In this document: in pieces, positions 1 to 8,064 of the stretch
Layout of the letters: each line of letters starts with the position of its first letter
Numbering within the stretch: the first letter of the stretch is position 1
Origin: CAVQBP01 sp963782475
Lineage (GTDB): Bacteria > Bacteroidota > Ignavibacteria > Ignavibacteriales > Ignavibacteriaceae
Reading direction: 5' to 3'
Length of the DNA stretch: 64,000 bases
NCBI GenBank assembly: GCA_963782475.1
Contig: CAWAJW010000003.1
Span: forward strand, 536,310-600,309
Notes under the pieces: model-generated
Seen by the model: the letters and a program-made list of their open reading frames with translations, nothing else
Told to the model about the DNA's origin: nothing
Databases searched by the model: none
Translations under genes and position numbers: made by a program

Positions 1-228
1 ACAGATAGTTTTATACAAGAAACATCCCCAAACAATCTATTAGACAAATATAAAACGTCAAATGGAATTTATTATGCATTAGGAATATCTAGTCAATTGA
101 GTAAAAGTTTTATATTACGCATTTTGTATTCAGTCAATCAAGGTAAAGTAAACGTAGTAGATAAAGATTATCTATTAAACAACGAAAAAATAAGCATAGG
201 TTTACATATAATTCTAAAAATTTTATAA
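1..228 (+). CDS. Partial cassette gene, C-terminal part of a probable outer-membrane beta barrel
   Basis: Only the last 75 codons are in the window; the reading frame is open from base 1 to a TAA that overlaps the R'' box of the first attC. The residues alternate between polar and hydrophobic, and the protein ends in GLHIILKIL, like the closing strands of a beta-barrel outer-membrane protein. It is the cargo of a cassette whose start lies off the left edge. The assignment rests on strand pattern only; no specific family is recognised. Confidence 0.5.
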   Translation, partial: TDSFIQETSPNNLLDKYKTSNGIYYALGISSQLSKSFILRILYSVNQGKVNVVDKDYLLNNEKISIGLHIILKIL

Positions 229-454
229 CAATGCAATTTAAGTTGACAGCATTTTACGCATTCGGCTTTTTAGAGAATTTTGAGGTAGATGATCCGCTTA
301 AAATATCTTGTTCAAAGTAGTCAAATTAATTAATAGTCCTGCAAACTGTGCTTGCCGTAAACGGAAATTTAAGCACAGTTTGCTTAATCTTTGGCAGAAG
401 TAGTAAATAAAAGTTTCTTGTTTTGGGCTGCAACTTAATTGCGGTTCGTTATAC
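223..454 (+). repeat. attC-1, long-family integron recombination site
   Basis: R'' TTATAAC opens the site and R' GTTATAC closes it. L'' GCAATTTAAGTTG pairs with L' CAACTTAATTGC, leaving one T of L'' unpaired, which is the extrahelical base expected of attC. The centre holds a 13-bp inverted repeat, GCAAACTGTGCTT (341-353) and AAGCACAGTTTGC (371-383). The next cassette begins GTTATAC and ends GTATAAC, which are exact complements. This is a good reference copy for the family. Confidence 0.9.
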
Positions 455-465
455 TAACAAAACAA

Positions 466-1104
466 ATGTTATTCTTTATGAGAAATTTACAAAGAGAGTA
501 TCTAAGAGTTCAAGATTTAAGTGAAGAATTAGGAAGTGAATTTCTATATAGTGATAAATATAAAAAAGATAGGGAATGGTTGGTTTTAGGTTCACTTTTT
601 AATTTGCTTAGAGCAAGTGAAGAATATTGTGATATATTTGCAGATGAACAAGAAGTTCCTGATTTTAAATTGAAATATATTTCTAGTAAAAATATTTGTA
701 ATGTTGAAATTTGTGAAATACTACATCCTGGAAGGAGAAGAGGAAATGAAAGAGAAATATCATTCGATGAAGCTTTTTACTTGAAAAATGTTATTGACAA
801 GAAAATAGATATTTGGGAAACTTTTAGAACTACACTAAATAAAAAACTTATCAAGGATTATGGGAATAATAGTTCGTTAGTGATATTTCATAATATTCCC
901 GTTTCTCATATTAGCAAAGATGGATTCTGGATAAATCTAGTATGTGCAAATGTAGAAGAATGGATTAAACACAATATAATTGATTTTCATAATTCAAAAT
1001 TTGAGAATATTTTTGTCATTAATGCGAGTGTAAATGAAGTCATTAGTATTCATCCAGAATTTAAAGTACTTTATTCAAAGTATAAGCAATATTTCAATTG
1101 TTAG
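466..1104 (+). CDS. Cassette gene, hypothetical protein (212 aa)
   Basis: No family is recognised. The protein is soluble-looking, rich in charged residues, without signal peptide or membrane segment; a stretch around residues 75-100 contains EICEILHPGRRRGNE. The frame is open upstream to a TTG inside attC-1, which would add MRFVILTKQ; the first ATG is taken here, and the ATG four codons later is an alternative. No clear Shine-Dalgarno sequence precedes any of them. The stop codon shares its last base with the R'' box of attC-2, so the gene fills the whole cassette. Confidence 0.6.
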   Translation: MLFFMRNLQREYLRVQDLSEELGSEFLYSDKYKKDREWLVLGSLFNLLRASEEYCDIFADEQEVPDFKLKYISSKNICNVEICEILHPGRRRGNEREISFDEAFYLKNVIDKKIDIWETFRTTLNKKLIKDYGNNSSLVIFHNIPVSHISKDGFWINLVCANVEEWIKHNIIDFHNSKFENIFVINASVNEVISIHPEFKVLYSKYKQYFNC

Positions 1105-1234
1105 TATAACAATGGCATCAAACCGACCGCCTATTTCAGTCGGTGATTTTAGTTTTCAAATGTTAACAAGTTTAGTTCACAAATCAAGTTAGTTCAAAAG
1201 TATCCGGCGGCGGCTTATGCCAAAGCCGTTAGGC
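1104..1234 (+). repeat. attC-2, short heterologous attC
   Basis: R'' GTATAAC and R' GTTAGGC bound a 131-bp site unrelated in sequence to the long family. AATGGCAT just inside R'' pairs with ATGCCAAAGCC before R', and the interior contains a small hairpin (CCGACCGCC / CAGTCGGTG region). The R'' box is the exact complement of the R' box that starts this cassette, so the cassette arrived carrying a different attC type. Confidence 0.85.
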
Positions 1235-1268
1235 TGTATAAAAAAATAATATGAAGTAGCAAATAAAT

Positions 1269-1946
1269 ATGAAAATAAAAATACAGACACTTCTAATATT
1301 CTTCTTTTTATTTATGATTATTAATCCCATAAATTTTGGTCAGAGTAATATAAAAAAAGGATTTAAGTTTGGTATGGAATTAGGCAATATCCTTTCAACG
1401 AATACCGGTTCTTTTTCAAAATCATTTGATTATACACTTGGCATTTTTACTGGAATAAATATTTATTCATATTCAAAAGAAGCAATCATTCTTAGACTTG
1501 AAGCCAATTATATCAGACTTCAATATTTTAATCCTGGAAGAAAAATTAATTATATTGTAAATACATTTGATGAAAATTGGAATGGCTTTGATTATGCCGT
1601 ATTTGATGAAAAGTATTGGTTTAATATAATTGAATTAGGTTTGATTCCAGAATATCATTTACAATTAAATGAAAAAATTTCAATGGAATTATTTTTAGGT
1701 CCATCGTTTGGAATTGGTAATAAAGGTGTTGAAGTTAAACAATTGGACAATAATCCCTTGAATGGAGATCCACACGATGAATATGGAATGGATTTTATTT
1801 CAACAATTAGTATGAATTTAGGAGTTTCATTTTATTATAGTCCAATAATGATTGGTATCAGATATCGTTATATCAATTTAAATAAATATTCAAGTTTAAA
1901 AACTAATTTTCATAATGTTTATACGCAGATCGGGATAGCATTTTAA
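1269..1946 (+). CDS. Cassette gene, exported beta-barrel protein (PorT-like)
   Basis: Residues 1-25 form a signal peptide (MKIKIQTLLIFFFLF, ending NFGQ). The rest alternates hydrophobic and polar residues with turns of Asn/Gly, and strands such as MELFLGPSFGIG and MIGIRYRYINLN, and the chain ends with an aromatic residue (GIAF). This is the pattern of small 8- to 10-strand outer-membrane barrels common in Bacteroidota relatives. The cassette ends are complementary (GTTAGGCTGT and ACAGCCTAAC). Specific role unknown. Confidence 0.65.
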   Translation: MKIKIQTLLIFFFLFMIINPINFGQSNIKKGFKFGMELGNILSTNTGSFSKSFDYTLGIFTGINIYSYSKEAIILRLEANYIRLQYFNPGRKINYIVNTFDENWNGFDYAVFDEKYWFNIIELGLIPEYHLQLNEKISMELFLGPSFGIGNKGVEVKQLDNNPLNGDPHDEYGMDFISTISMNLGVSFYYSPIMIGIRYRYINLNKYSSLKTNFHNVYTQIGIAF

Positions 1947-1959
1947 TTATGAAAGAACA

Positions 1960-2192
1960 GCCTAACAATGCAATTTAAGTTGACAGCATTTTACGCATTA
2001 GGCTTTTTTGAGTTTTTTAAAGTAGATGATCCGTATAAAGTATCATGTTCAACGTAGTCAAAATAATTAATAGTCTTGCAAACTGTGCATTGCGTAAATG
2101 GAAATTTAAGCACAGTTTGCTTAATCTTCGGCAGAAGTAATAAAAAAAAAGTTTCTAATTCTGGGCTGCAACTTAATTGCGGTTCGTTATAT
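1960..2192 (+). repeat. attC-3, long family
   Basis: R'' GCCTAAC and R' GTTATAT bound a full-length member of the 232-bp family, with L''/L' arms and the inner GCAAACTGTGC hairpin present. The interior differs from attC-1 at scattered positions only. Confidence 0.9.
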
Positions 2193-2224
2193 GCTCTAAT
2201 AATCCAAAACAAATAATAATTGAA

Positions 2225-2650
2225 ATGAAAAAATTATTTTTACTTTTTTGTCTTCTATTAATCTTTTCTAATTGTAACAATAGTGTTGATTCAAGCCAAA
2301 ATAGCTGTGAACAAAAAATTATAGTTGACAATGAATTGTATGCAAATGCTCCGAATGATAGTTTTGTTTTTAGAAACGTTGAAATTTATGGCGATTGTTT
2401 AAGTATAACCATTGAGTATGGTGGTGGTTGTGGAAAAGTTGAAATAAAATTAATTGATTCTGGAGTAATAGCGGAATCAAATCCTGTGCAAAGAAATGTT
2501 AGAGTATCATTTAAAGATGAAGATTCTTGTAAAGCATTAATAACTAAGAAAGTATCTTTTGATTTAACTCCTATACGAGTAGTTGGTGATAACAAAGTAT
2601 TTTTGAATATATCGAATTGGAGTGGAGGCGGAGTTATATATATATACTAA
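2225..2650 (+). CDS. Cassette gene, small lipoprotein
   Basis: The start is the ATG giving MKKLFLLFCLLLIFSNC, a lipoprotein signal with a lipobox ending FSNC; a TTG within attC-3 is in frame 16 codons upstream but would place attC-encoded residues before the signal. The mature part of about 120 residues contains three further Cys and a VEIYGDCLSITIEYGGGCG segment. No family is recognised. Its attC is missing the 5' half, so it is probably locked to the next gene as one mobile unit. Confidence 0.65.
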   Translation: MKKLFLLFCLLLIFSNCNNSVDSSQNSCEQKIIVDNELYANAPNDSFVFRNVEIYGDCLSITIEYGGGCGKVEIKLIDSGVIAESNPVQRNVRVSFKDEDSCKALITKKVSFDLTPIRVVGDNKVFLNISNWSGGGVIYIY

Positions 2651-2862
2651 ATGACAGCATTTTACGCATTCGGTTTTTTATAGGTTTTTAAAGTAGATGA
2701 TCCGCTTAAATTATCTTGTTCAACGTAGTCAAATTAATTAATAGTCTTGCAAACTGTGCTTGTCGTAAACGGAAAATTAAGCACAGTTTGCATAATCTTC
2801 GGCAGAGGTAATAAAAATAAGTTTCTTGTTATGGGCTGCAACTTAATTGCGGTTCGTTATAT
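2651..2862 (+). repeat. attC-4, 5'-truncated long-family attC
   Basis: The site begins directly at ATGACAGCATTTTACGC: the R'' box and the whole L'' arm (AAC through AAGTTG) are absent, while the interior hairpin, L' CAACTTAATTGC and R' GTTATAT remain. Without R'' and L'' the single-stranded hairpin used by an integron integrase cannot form. Confidence 0.85.
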
Positions 2863-2909
2863 GCCTAAATCATAAATCTAATTACTTAAAAGTTAGAATG
2901 GAATTATAG

Positions 2910-3116
2910 ATGCATCGAAAATATCTATACATTGGAATTGGATTAATAATAATTAGTCTTTTACATTTACTGGTAAAGGACAACTATTTAAATTTTAAGG
3001 AAAGAAATAGTCCAAATCCAAACTGGAACAAAGAGCAAAGTGAAAACATTATTTACTTTCTTATTATAGGATTTTTCATATTTGGAGTTGTATTCATCTG
3101 TGTCTCGTTTTTTTAA
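2910..3116 (+). CDS. Cassette gene, small membrane protein (68 aa)
   Basis: Two hydrophobic stretches (residues about 6-22, IGIGLIIISLLHLLV, and 47-67, IYFLIIGFFIFGVVFICV) flank a polar loop, suggesting a two-pass inner-membrane protein. No family is recognised. About 270 bp of AT-rich sequence between its stop and attC-5 contains no convincing gene. The cassette ends GTTATATGCC and GGCATATAAC are complementary over 10 bp. Confidence 0.5.
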   Translation: MHRKYLYIGIGLIIISLLHLLVKDNYLNFKERNSPNPNWNKEQSENIIYFLIIGFFIFGVVFICVSFF

Positions 3117-3383
3117 AAAGTAAAATTACATGATAAAAAATGAAAGATTCACAAAATTAAAATATATCATACTGCAATTGACATTATGTTTTTGGAAAGA
3201 AAATAATTAAGGGAATATGAATTTACTATTTGCACAATCACTGAAACAAAAAATATTATCGGCTATAATGTTTATGCGAGAACAACATGTAAATAAAAAA
3301 TTATAGTCAAATAAGAAAATAATATTTTAGAAAATTAATGACTAAATATTATAGACTATATAGAAAAACTAAAAATAAGGGGC

Positions 3384-3615
3384 ATATAACAATGCAATTT
3401 AAGTTGACAGCATTTTACGCATTCGGCTTTTTTAAGATTTTGAAGGTAGATGATCCGCTTAAAGTGTCTTGTTCAACGTAGTCAAATTAATTAATAGTCT
3501 TGCAAACTGTGCTTGTTGTAAACGGAAAGTTAAGCACAGTTTGCATAATCTTCGGCAGAAGTGATAAATAAAAATTTCTTGTTTTGGGCTGCAACTTAAT
3601 TGCGGATCGTTAGGT
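3384..3615 (+). repeat. attC-5, long family
   Basis: R'' ATATAAC, R' GTTAGGT. Complete L''/L' and inner hairpin; the L' spacer reads GGATC instead of GGTTC. Confidence 0.9.
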
Positions 3616-3770
3616 GCTATATATATAAAAGTTATATATACAAATAAAGTATGTTTTTATTTTTACTAAACTGCTGTATAATATTTAATGTATTATTTCT
3701 TAATAAGGAATTATAAAAAAATAAATTTAATTATATAATTATAATAAATAAAAAATTCCCCGCAATTAAC

Positions 3771-4904
3771 ATGTTTATCGTTCTCTTTAAATTGGAAAAT
3801 ATATTTTTTCTATTTCTTTTTCTCTTTATTCTGGGAATAATTTCCTTACAAGGATGCTTAAAAGATGATATATCCTCAACCACACCAAATTTAAATTTAG
3901 CTAATAATGCAATACTCCTAACTTACCTTGAAACAAACGGCAACTATATCAATTCCGATGAAATGCCCTCAATAATTGATGTTGATGAAGTATATAATAA
4001 TCTTGCAGATTACCTAATAATTGATGTTAGACTTAAAACAGATTATTCTTTCGGTCATATTCCTGGGGCAATTAACGTTCAAAATGATTCTTTAGTTGAG
4101 TTTTGTAATTCACATAATATTTATCTATATCCAAAAGTTATTATCGTAAGCTGTACTGGGCAGTCTTCTGCTTATTATACCTGTCTGTTAAGAATTTACG
4201 GATTTAATAATGTTTATTCATTAAACTTTGGAATGGCATTGTGGAATAAAACTTTTTCTAATATTTGGATTGAACAAGCAAAAGATCATGAAATAGTAAA
4301 TCATTTAGATGGCTCAACGCTTTATCCCAGTAATCCTAATATGAATTTACCAGATATTAAAATTGATCTTCAAAATTCAAATAAACAAAACAGCATTAAA
4401 GATTTAGTTTCAAAAATAATAAAAGAAGGATTCACACCCGCAGTATTTGTAACGTTATCGACACCAGACACAATAGGCTTTAATGGAAATGGTAAACCTA
4501 TATTAGAGTTTTATTTTAGCGGCGAAGATATTTCGCATTTTTTCATTATTTGTGTAGGTTCGATTAGGTTTTATAAAGCTTTATTTATTGCCTCAGTTCC
4601 AACTGGCCACTTGCCTGGAGCTTATTTTTACTTTAATAATGATTTCGAAAGTACTACAAATATTCAAACTATTCCTCCACAAATGAGTATTGTGGTTTAC
4701 TCTCTTTCTGGTCAGGTTAGTGCATTTGTGACTGCATTCCTTCGAATCATGGGATACAATGCAAAAACTCTTTTGTATGGCGGCAACACTTATACATATT
4801 CCAGATTAACTAATGAAGATGAAGTAAATTTATTTCAGCCGTACGTTTTCTTGACTCAGAATATTAGAAATTATCCCTACATCACTGGTACATCACCTAA
4901 CTAA
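3771..4904 (+). CDS. Cassette gene, tandem rhodanese-like lipoprotein
   Basis: A hydrophobic N-terminus (residues about 9-30) ends in LQGC, a lipobox. Residues about 65-165 are a rhodanese domain: DYLIIDVRLKTDYSFGHIPGAINV, then a loop IVSCTGQSS with Cys128 as the presumptive catalytic cysteine. Residues about 200-370 look like a second, degenerate copy; the corresponding loop reads VVYSLSGQVSA, with no cysteine, and is followed by FLRIMGYNAKTLLYGG, matching CLLRIYGFNNVYSLNFG of the first copy. Active-inactive tandem rhodaneses are known among sulfurtransferases; an envelope-attached one as a cassette gene is unusual. Substrate unknown. Confidence 0.75.
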   Translation: MFIVLFKLENIFFLFLFLFILGIISLQGCLKDDISSTTPNLNLANNAILLTYLETNGNYINSDEMPSIIDVDEVYNNLADYLIIDVRLKTDYSFGHIPGAINVQNDSLVEFCNSHNIYLYPKVIIVSCTGQSSAYYTCLLRIYGFNNVYSLNFGMALWNKTFSNIWIEQAKDHEIVNHLDGSTLYPSNPNMNLPDIKIDLQNSNKQNSIKDLVSKIIKEGFTPAVFVTLSTPDTIGFNGNGKPILEFYFSGEDISHFFIICVGSIRFYKALFIASVPTGHLPGAYFYFNNDFESTTNIQTIPPQMSIVVYSLSGQVSAFVTAFLRIMGYNAKTLLYGGNTYTYSRLTNEDEVNLFQPYVFLTQNIRNYPYITGTSPN

Positions 4905-5010
4905 TATTAGCAAATACTAATTTAATAAAGTTGTACCGCAAATTGCAAAATACGTTTAGAAGACAATAAATAAACTAGAAAATAAAAATATAAATCATAA
5001 AAAAGGTAGC

Positions 5011-5017
5011 ACATAAC
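5011..5017 (+). repeat. attC-6, R'' half-box separated from its site by the IS
   Basis: ACATAAC is the R'' box belonging to the attC remainder that resumes at 6391. Joining TAAC to AATGCAATTTAAG restores the family sequence exactly, so the IS entered between these bases. The preceding bases TAGCACATAAC are complementary to the cassette start GTTAGGTGCTA with one mismatch. Confidence 0.85.
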
Positions 5018-5169
5018 ATCTTTAATAAGTAAAAAGTCAATAGGCAATAGCTTTCCTGACAAAAAAAGTTTTGTAAAAAAAAGTAAATCACAACTTCTAT
5101 AAGCTATAGCAATCAATCATTTAACCTTAAACAACCAAGACTGCCAAAATATCTGTAAGGCACACTATG

Positions 5170-5307
5170 GCAACCAAACATCTTTCGGGACTTTCTTCAA
5201 GAAAACTTGAAGATGTATTGAAAAGACAATACAATTCCAGATATATAATAGGCATGCGCATTACTACCCAATCAATGCAAACGATTATGCCGGTAAAAGC
5301 AAATCAG
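5170..5307 (-). ncRNA. Predicted bridge RNA of IS copy 1
   Basis: Reading leftward from the transposase stop, four short guides occur in the order known for bridge RNAs. GGCATAA (5285-5291) contains CATAA, same sense as the left target ...CATAAC; TTGCATTG (5273-5280) is the reverse complement of the right target CAATGCAA. Both lie between TACC/GGTA stem arms. ATATC (5240-5244) equals the element's right end; AAAGATG (5179-5185) is the reverse complement of CATCTTT at its left end. A hairpin, CTTCAAG/CTTGAAG (5195-5212), separates the donor guides. RNA ends and fold are inferred. Confidence 0.6.
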
Positions 5308-6324
5308 TTATGTGCCGGGGCTTGTAATGCGCGGCCATTGTAAAGACTTTATATGAATAAGTTCTTGACCTTTAAATTTGTTATTAAAGCCAGATTTATA
5401 TTTTAGGACAAAAAAGACGATCCGGGCAATTTCTTTAGCAATAATAGTTTTAGCAATGAATTTATTTTTTCTTCTAAGCAGGGAGGTATGGTAGTTACGA
5501 ATAACAGGATAATACTGGATAGCCCGAATGGCAGCCTCAGAGAAAGCGACTTTAAGATATTTATTACCATCTTTAGAAGCCCTCTGCTTGGATTTACCAG
5601 CAGAATTCCGTGCAGAAGGTGTAAGTCTTGAGTAAGAGAAGAAATTCTTAAGGTCAGGGAAGCGGTTAATATCATCAACTTCCAGTAAAATAGAAAAGGC
5701 ATTGATTATACCGATTCCAGGGATCCAAAGTAGTCTTTGAATATCATCATTAGGAATAAGGGATGGATGGAGCTGTTTTTCAATATCAATGATTTGTTCA
5801 TTGAGAAGAGTTTGCAGTTCAGATAATTGCTCATATTGGAATTTGGGTATTCCGTCAAGTTGAGTAGGAGAATCAAAGTTAAATTTAGCAAGAAACAGGT
5901 GCATAGAATTGGTTACGGAAGTATGTCGCTGAACAATTTTAAGTCTTGCTCTGAGGGCATCGCGAAGGAAGCGGTGTTGGTTAGAAATTTTATGTGCTAC
6001 AGGAATATAGTTCATTCTAAGGAGCTGAGCAAGAGTAAGAGAATCAACTTTATCAGTTTTAACTTTAGCATAAGCAATAGCCTTAACATATTTAGCGTGA
6101 GCAAGAATCAAAGGGATGTTAATAGAATCAAGGAGATCACTTAACCAATACCAGGACATAGTAGATTCAACAGTGGTGATATGTTGACCGGGGATAGAGG
6201 AGAAATACTGAATGAAGTTATGAGGAAGATTTTTAAAATTATCTTTTTTAACGACATTACCATCAGGTTCAACAGTAGTTAAAAAAGAAGTAAATTTGTG
6301 AAGATCAATTCCAGTGTAATACAT
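5308..6324 (-). CDS. IS110/IS1111 transposase, intact copy
   Basis: A 338-aa recombinase. The N-terminal RuvC-like DEDD domain shows Asp7 (TGIDLH), Glu53 (TTVESTMSW), Asp91 and Asp94 (KTDKVDSL). The C-terminal Transposase_20 domain has the helix-hairpin-like IPGIGIINAFSILLEV (about 201-216) and the serine-bearing segment RLTPSARNSAGKSKQRAS (about 233-250), the region that holds the catalytic serine in IS110 enzymes. A strong Shine-Dalgarno AGGAGGT lies just upstream of the ATG. Length is typical. This is the only one of three copies with an open frame, so it may act in trans on the others. Confidence 0.92.
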   Translation of the reverse strand: MYYTGIDLHKFTSFLTTVEPDGNVVKKDNFKNLPHNFIQYFSSIPGQHITTVESTMSWYWLSDLLDSINIPLILAHAKYVKAIAYAKVKTDKVDSLTLAQLLRMNYIPVAHKISNQHRFLRDALRARLKIVQRHTSVTNSMHLFLAKFNFDSPTQLDGIPKFQYEQLSELQTLLNEQIIDIEKQLHPSLIPNDDIQRLLWIPGIGIINAFSILLEVDDINRFPDLKNFFSYSRLTPSARNSAGKSKQRASKDGNKYLKVAFSEAAIRAIQYYPVIRNYHTSLLRRKNKFIAKTIIAKEIARIVFFVLKYKSGFNNKFKGQELIHIKSLQWPRITSPGT

Positions 6325-6390
6325 TTGATACCTCCTAAGTTAAAGTTAATTGGTAATGCTAAATTTAACTTTTTACTTATTGGAAATATC

Positions 6391-6614
6391 AATGCAATTT
6401 AAGTTGACAGCATTTTACGCATTCGGCTTTTTAGAGATTTTGAAGTAGATGATCCGCTAAAAGTATCTTGTTCAAAGTAGTCAAATTAATTAATTATCTT
6501 GCAAACTGTGCTTTTCGTAAACGGAAAGTTAAGCACAGTTTGCTTAATCTTTGGCAGAAGTAATAAAAATAAGTTTCTTGTTATGGGCTGCAACTTAATT
6601 GCGGTTCGTTAGGC
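6391..6614 (+). repeat. attC-6, main part after the IS
   Basis: Begins AATGCAATTTAAGTTG directly after the IS end and closes with R' GTTAGGC. L''/L' and the inner hairpin are intact; only R'' is displaced by 1.4 kb. Confidence 0.88.
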
Positions 6615-6622
6615 TTCATATA

Positions 6623-7048
6623 ATGAAAAAATTAAATATTTTATTTATAATATTATTCACAACATTTTTATTTTCGTGTAGTTTAAGCCAAAGCCAATCA
6701 TTTAATAATATAAACGGGTATATAAGCATTATAACACTTGATACTTCAGAAATTTTTAAATGGATGTCTATAGATACAAAAAAAGCAACAATGAGCGGAG
6801 ATCATTTCAAAGGTCCGGGTGAAATTCCTTCAAGTTGGAATATTTACTTGCCTTATGGCGACTCATTAATAATAACTATTAAAAATATAAATGGAATAAA
6901 AATTTATAATCAAAGCAATTTTCTTAAAAAAGGATATTATAAAATAAGTCTATATCCGAATTTCCATTTAAATAATTATGGCATTTATCTTATAACTTCT
7001 AATTTTTGCGATTCTATATTTGTCCGAAAATTTTTAATTCCCAAATAA
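6623..7048 (+). CDS. Cassette gene, small lipoprotein (141 aa)
   Basis: The ATG chosen gives MKKLNILFIILFTTFLFSC, a lipoprotein signal with lipobox LFSC at residue 19; an in-frame TTG inside attC-6 lies 8 codons upstream. The mature part resembles a small extracellular beta-sandwich, with strands such as LIITIKNINGIKIYNQ and KGYYKISLYPNF, loosely like the C-terminal sorting or FlgD-like sandwich of Bacteroidota secreted proteins. No firm family. Confidence 0.6.
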   Translation: MKKLNILFIILFTTFLFSCSLSQSQSFNNINGYISIITLDTSEIFKWMSIDTKKATMSGDHFKGPGEIPSSWNIYLPYGDSLIITIKNINGIKIYNQSNFLKKGYYKISLYPNFHLNNYGIYLITSNFCDSIFVRKFLIPK

Positions 7049-7099
7049 TAAACACATTTAATCTTAAATCAATTATTGTTTTATTATAAAAAAGTAAAA

Positions 7100-7331
7100 G
7101 CCTAACAATGCAATTTAAGTTGACAGCATTTTACGCATTCGGCTTTTTTGAGATTTTTGAGGTAGATGTTCCGCATAAAGTATCTTGTTCAAAGTAGTCA
7201 AATTAATTAATAGTCTTGCAAACTGTGCTTCTCGTAAACGGAAAAATAAGCACAGTTTGCATAATCTTTGGCAGAAGTAATAAAAATAAGTTTCTTGTTA
7301 TGGGCTGCAACTTAATTGCGGTTCGTTAGGC
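7100..7331 (+). repeat. attC-7, long family
   Basis: R'' GCCTAAC, R' GTTAGGC; complete arms and inner hairpin. Confidence 0.9.
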
Positions 7332-7351
7332 ATAAAAAAGGAGGATAAAAT

Positions 7352-7659
7352 ATGGTGTTGATTTAATATGGGAAGACGAGTTTGGCAAAAAAATTAATGG
7401 TGTTGGAGATCCACAAAATCATTTTGTAAGACTTTTAAATAAATCCAATGTATCTGGAACTCATTGCCTTCAGTATATTGACTTGTACGGAAATACAGTC
7501 TTTAATCTGATGCAAATACCAATATTTATTAATGAATTGGAAAATATTCTTAAGGATTGTAATGATGATGAATTGCGCAACATTGGGCATAAAATTCTAA
7601 ATATGGCTAGAGAAAGTTTAGATTCAGTTCATACATATTTGAAATTTTATGGAGATTGA
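7352..7659 (+). pseudogene. Cassette gene with a frameshift at its fourth base, hypothetical
   Basis: A perfect AGGAGG (7339-7344) stands 7 bp before an ATG that reads only MVLI before a stop. One base later the frame opens for 102 codons, from GVDLIWEDEFGKKING to HTYLKFYGD, ending in TGA. A single missing base in the GG after the ATG would explain this, giving a 103-codon gene. No family is recognised; the product would be soluble. It could alternatively start at a non-standard codon. Confidence 0.5.
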
Positions 7660-7829
7660 AAAGATATAATATTATATACAGCATTAATAAAATATTTTAC
7701 ATCATAATAACTTTTAGAACCTAATAAATAAATATTTTTAAGATTTTAAAACTTATTTATAAAAGTAAAAAACAAGTACGGATTTGAAAAATTATAAGCG
7801 ATTTGAATAATAATTCTTTTAAATTCTTT

Positions 7830-8061
7830 GCCTAACAATGCAATTTAAGTTGACAGCATTTTACGCATTCGGCTTTTTAGAGATTTTTAAAGTAGATGAT
7901 CCGCATAAAGTATCTTGTTCAACGTAGTCAAATTAATTAATAGTCTTGCAAACTGTGCTTTTCGTAAACGGAAATTTAAGCACAGTTTGCTTAATCTTTG
8001 GCAGAAGTAATAAATAAAAGTTTCTAGTTATGGGCTGCAACTTAATTGCGGTTCGTTATAT
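7830..8061 (+). repeat. attC-8, long family
   Basis: R'' GCCTAAC, R' GTTATAT; complete. The 170 bp between the preceding gene and this site contain nothing recognisable. Confidence 0.9.
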
Positions 8062-8064
8062 GCT

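Larger units (their letters stand above)
5018..6390 (-). mobile_element. IS110-family (IS1111 subgroup) element, copy 1, inserted in attC-6
   Basis: The 1373-bp element runs from ATCTTT to GGAAATATC. Subterminal inverted repeats AATAAGTAAAAAGT (5024-5037) and ACTTTTTACTTATT (6368-6381) lie 6 bp and 9 bp from the ends; such offset repeats mark the IS1111 subgroup. There is no target duplication. One transposase gene reads leftward with only 66 bp before it, and 290 bp of non-coding DNA follow it, also as in IS1111. Two further copies occupy the same attC position, matching the described IS1111-attC habit. Confidence 0.9.

Noticed and set aside
230..270. Sigma-70 promoter in attC (TTGACA)
   Set aside because: TTGACA occurs in every long-family site, but no -10 hexamer follows at 16-18 bp, and the bases are part of the L'' surroundings.
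5403..5891. 99-aa and 61-aa minus-strand frames inside the IS
   Set aside because: They are out-of-frame shadows of the transposase gene.
5827..6144. 105-aa frame on the plus strand within the IS (also at 10,526 and 18,711)
   Set aside because: It is antisense to the transposase and repeats only because the IS repeats; no ribosome site or family.
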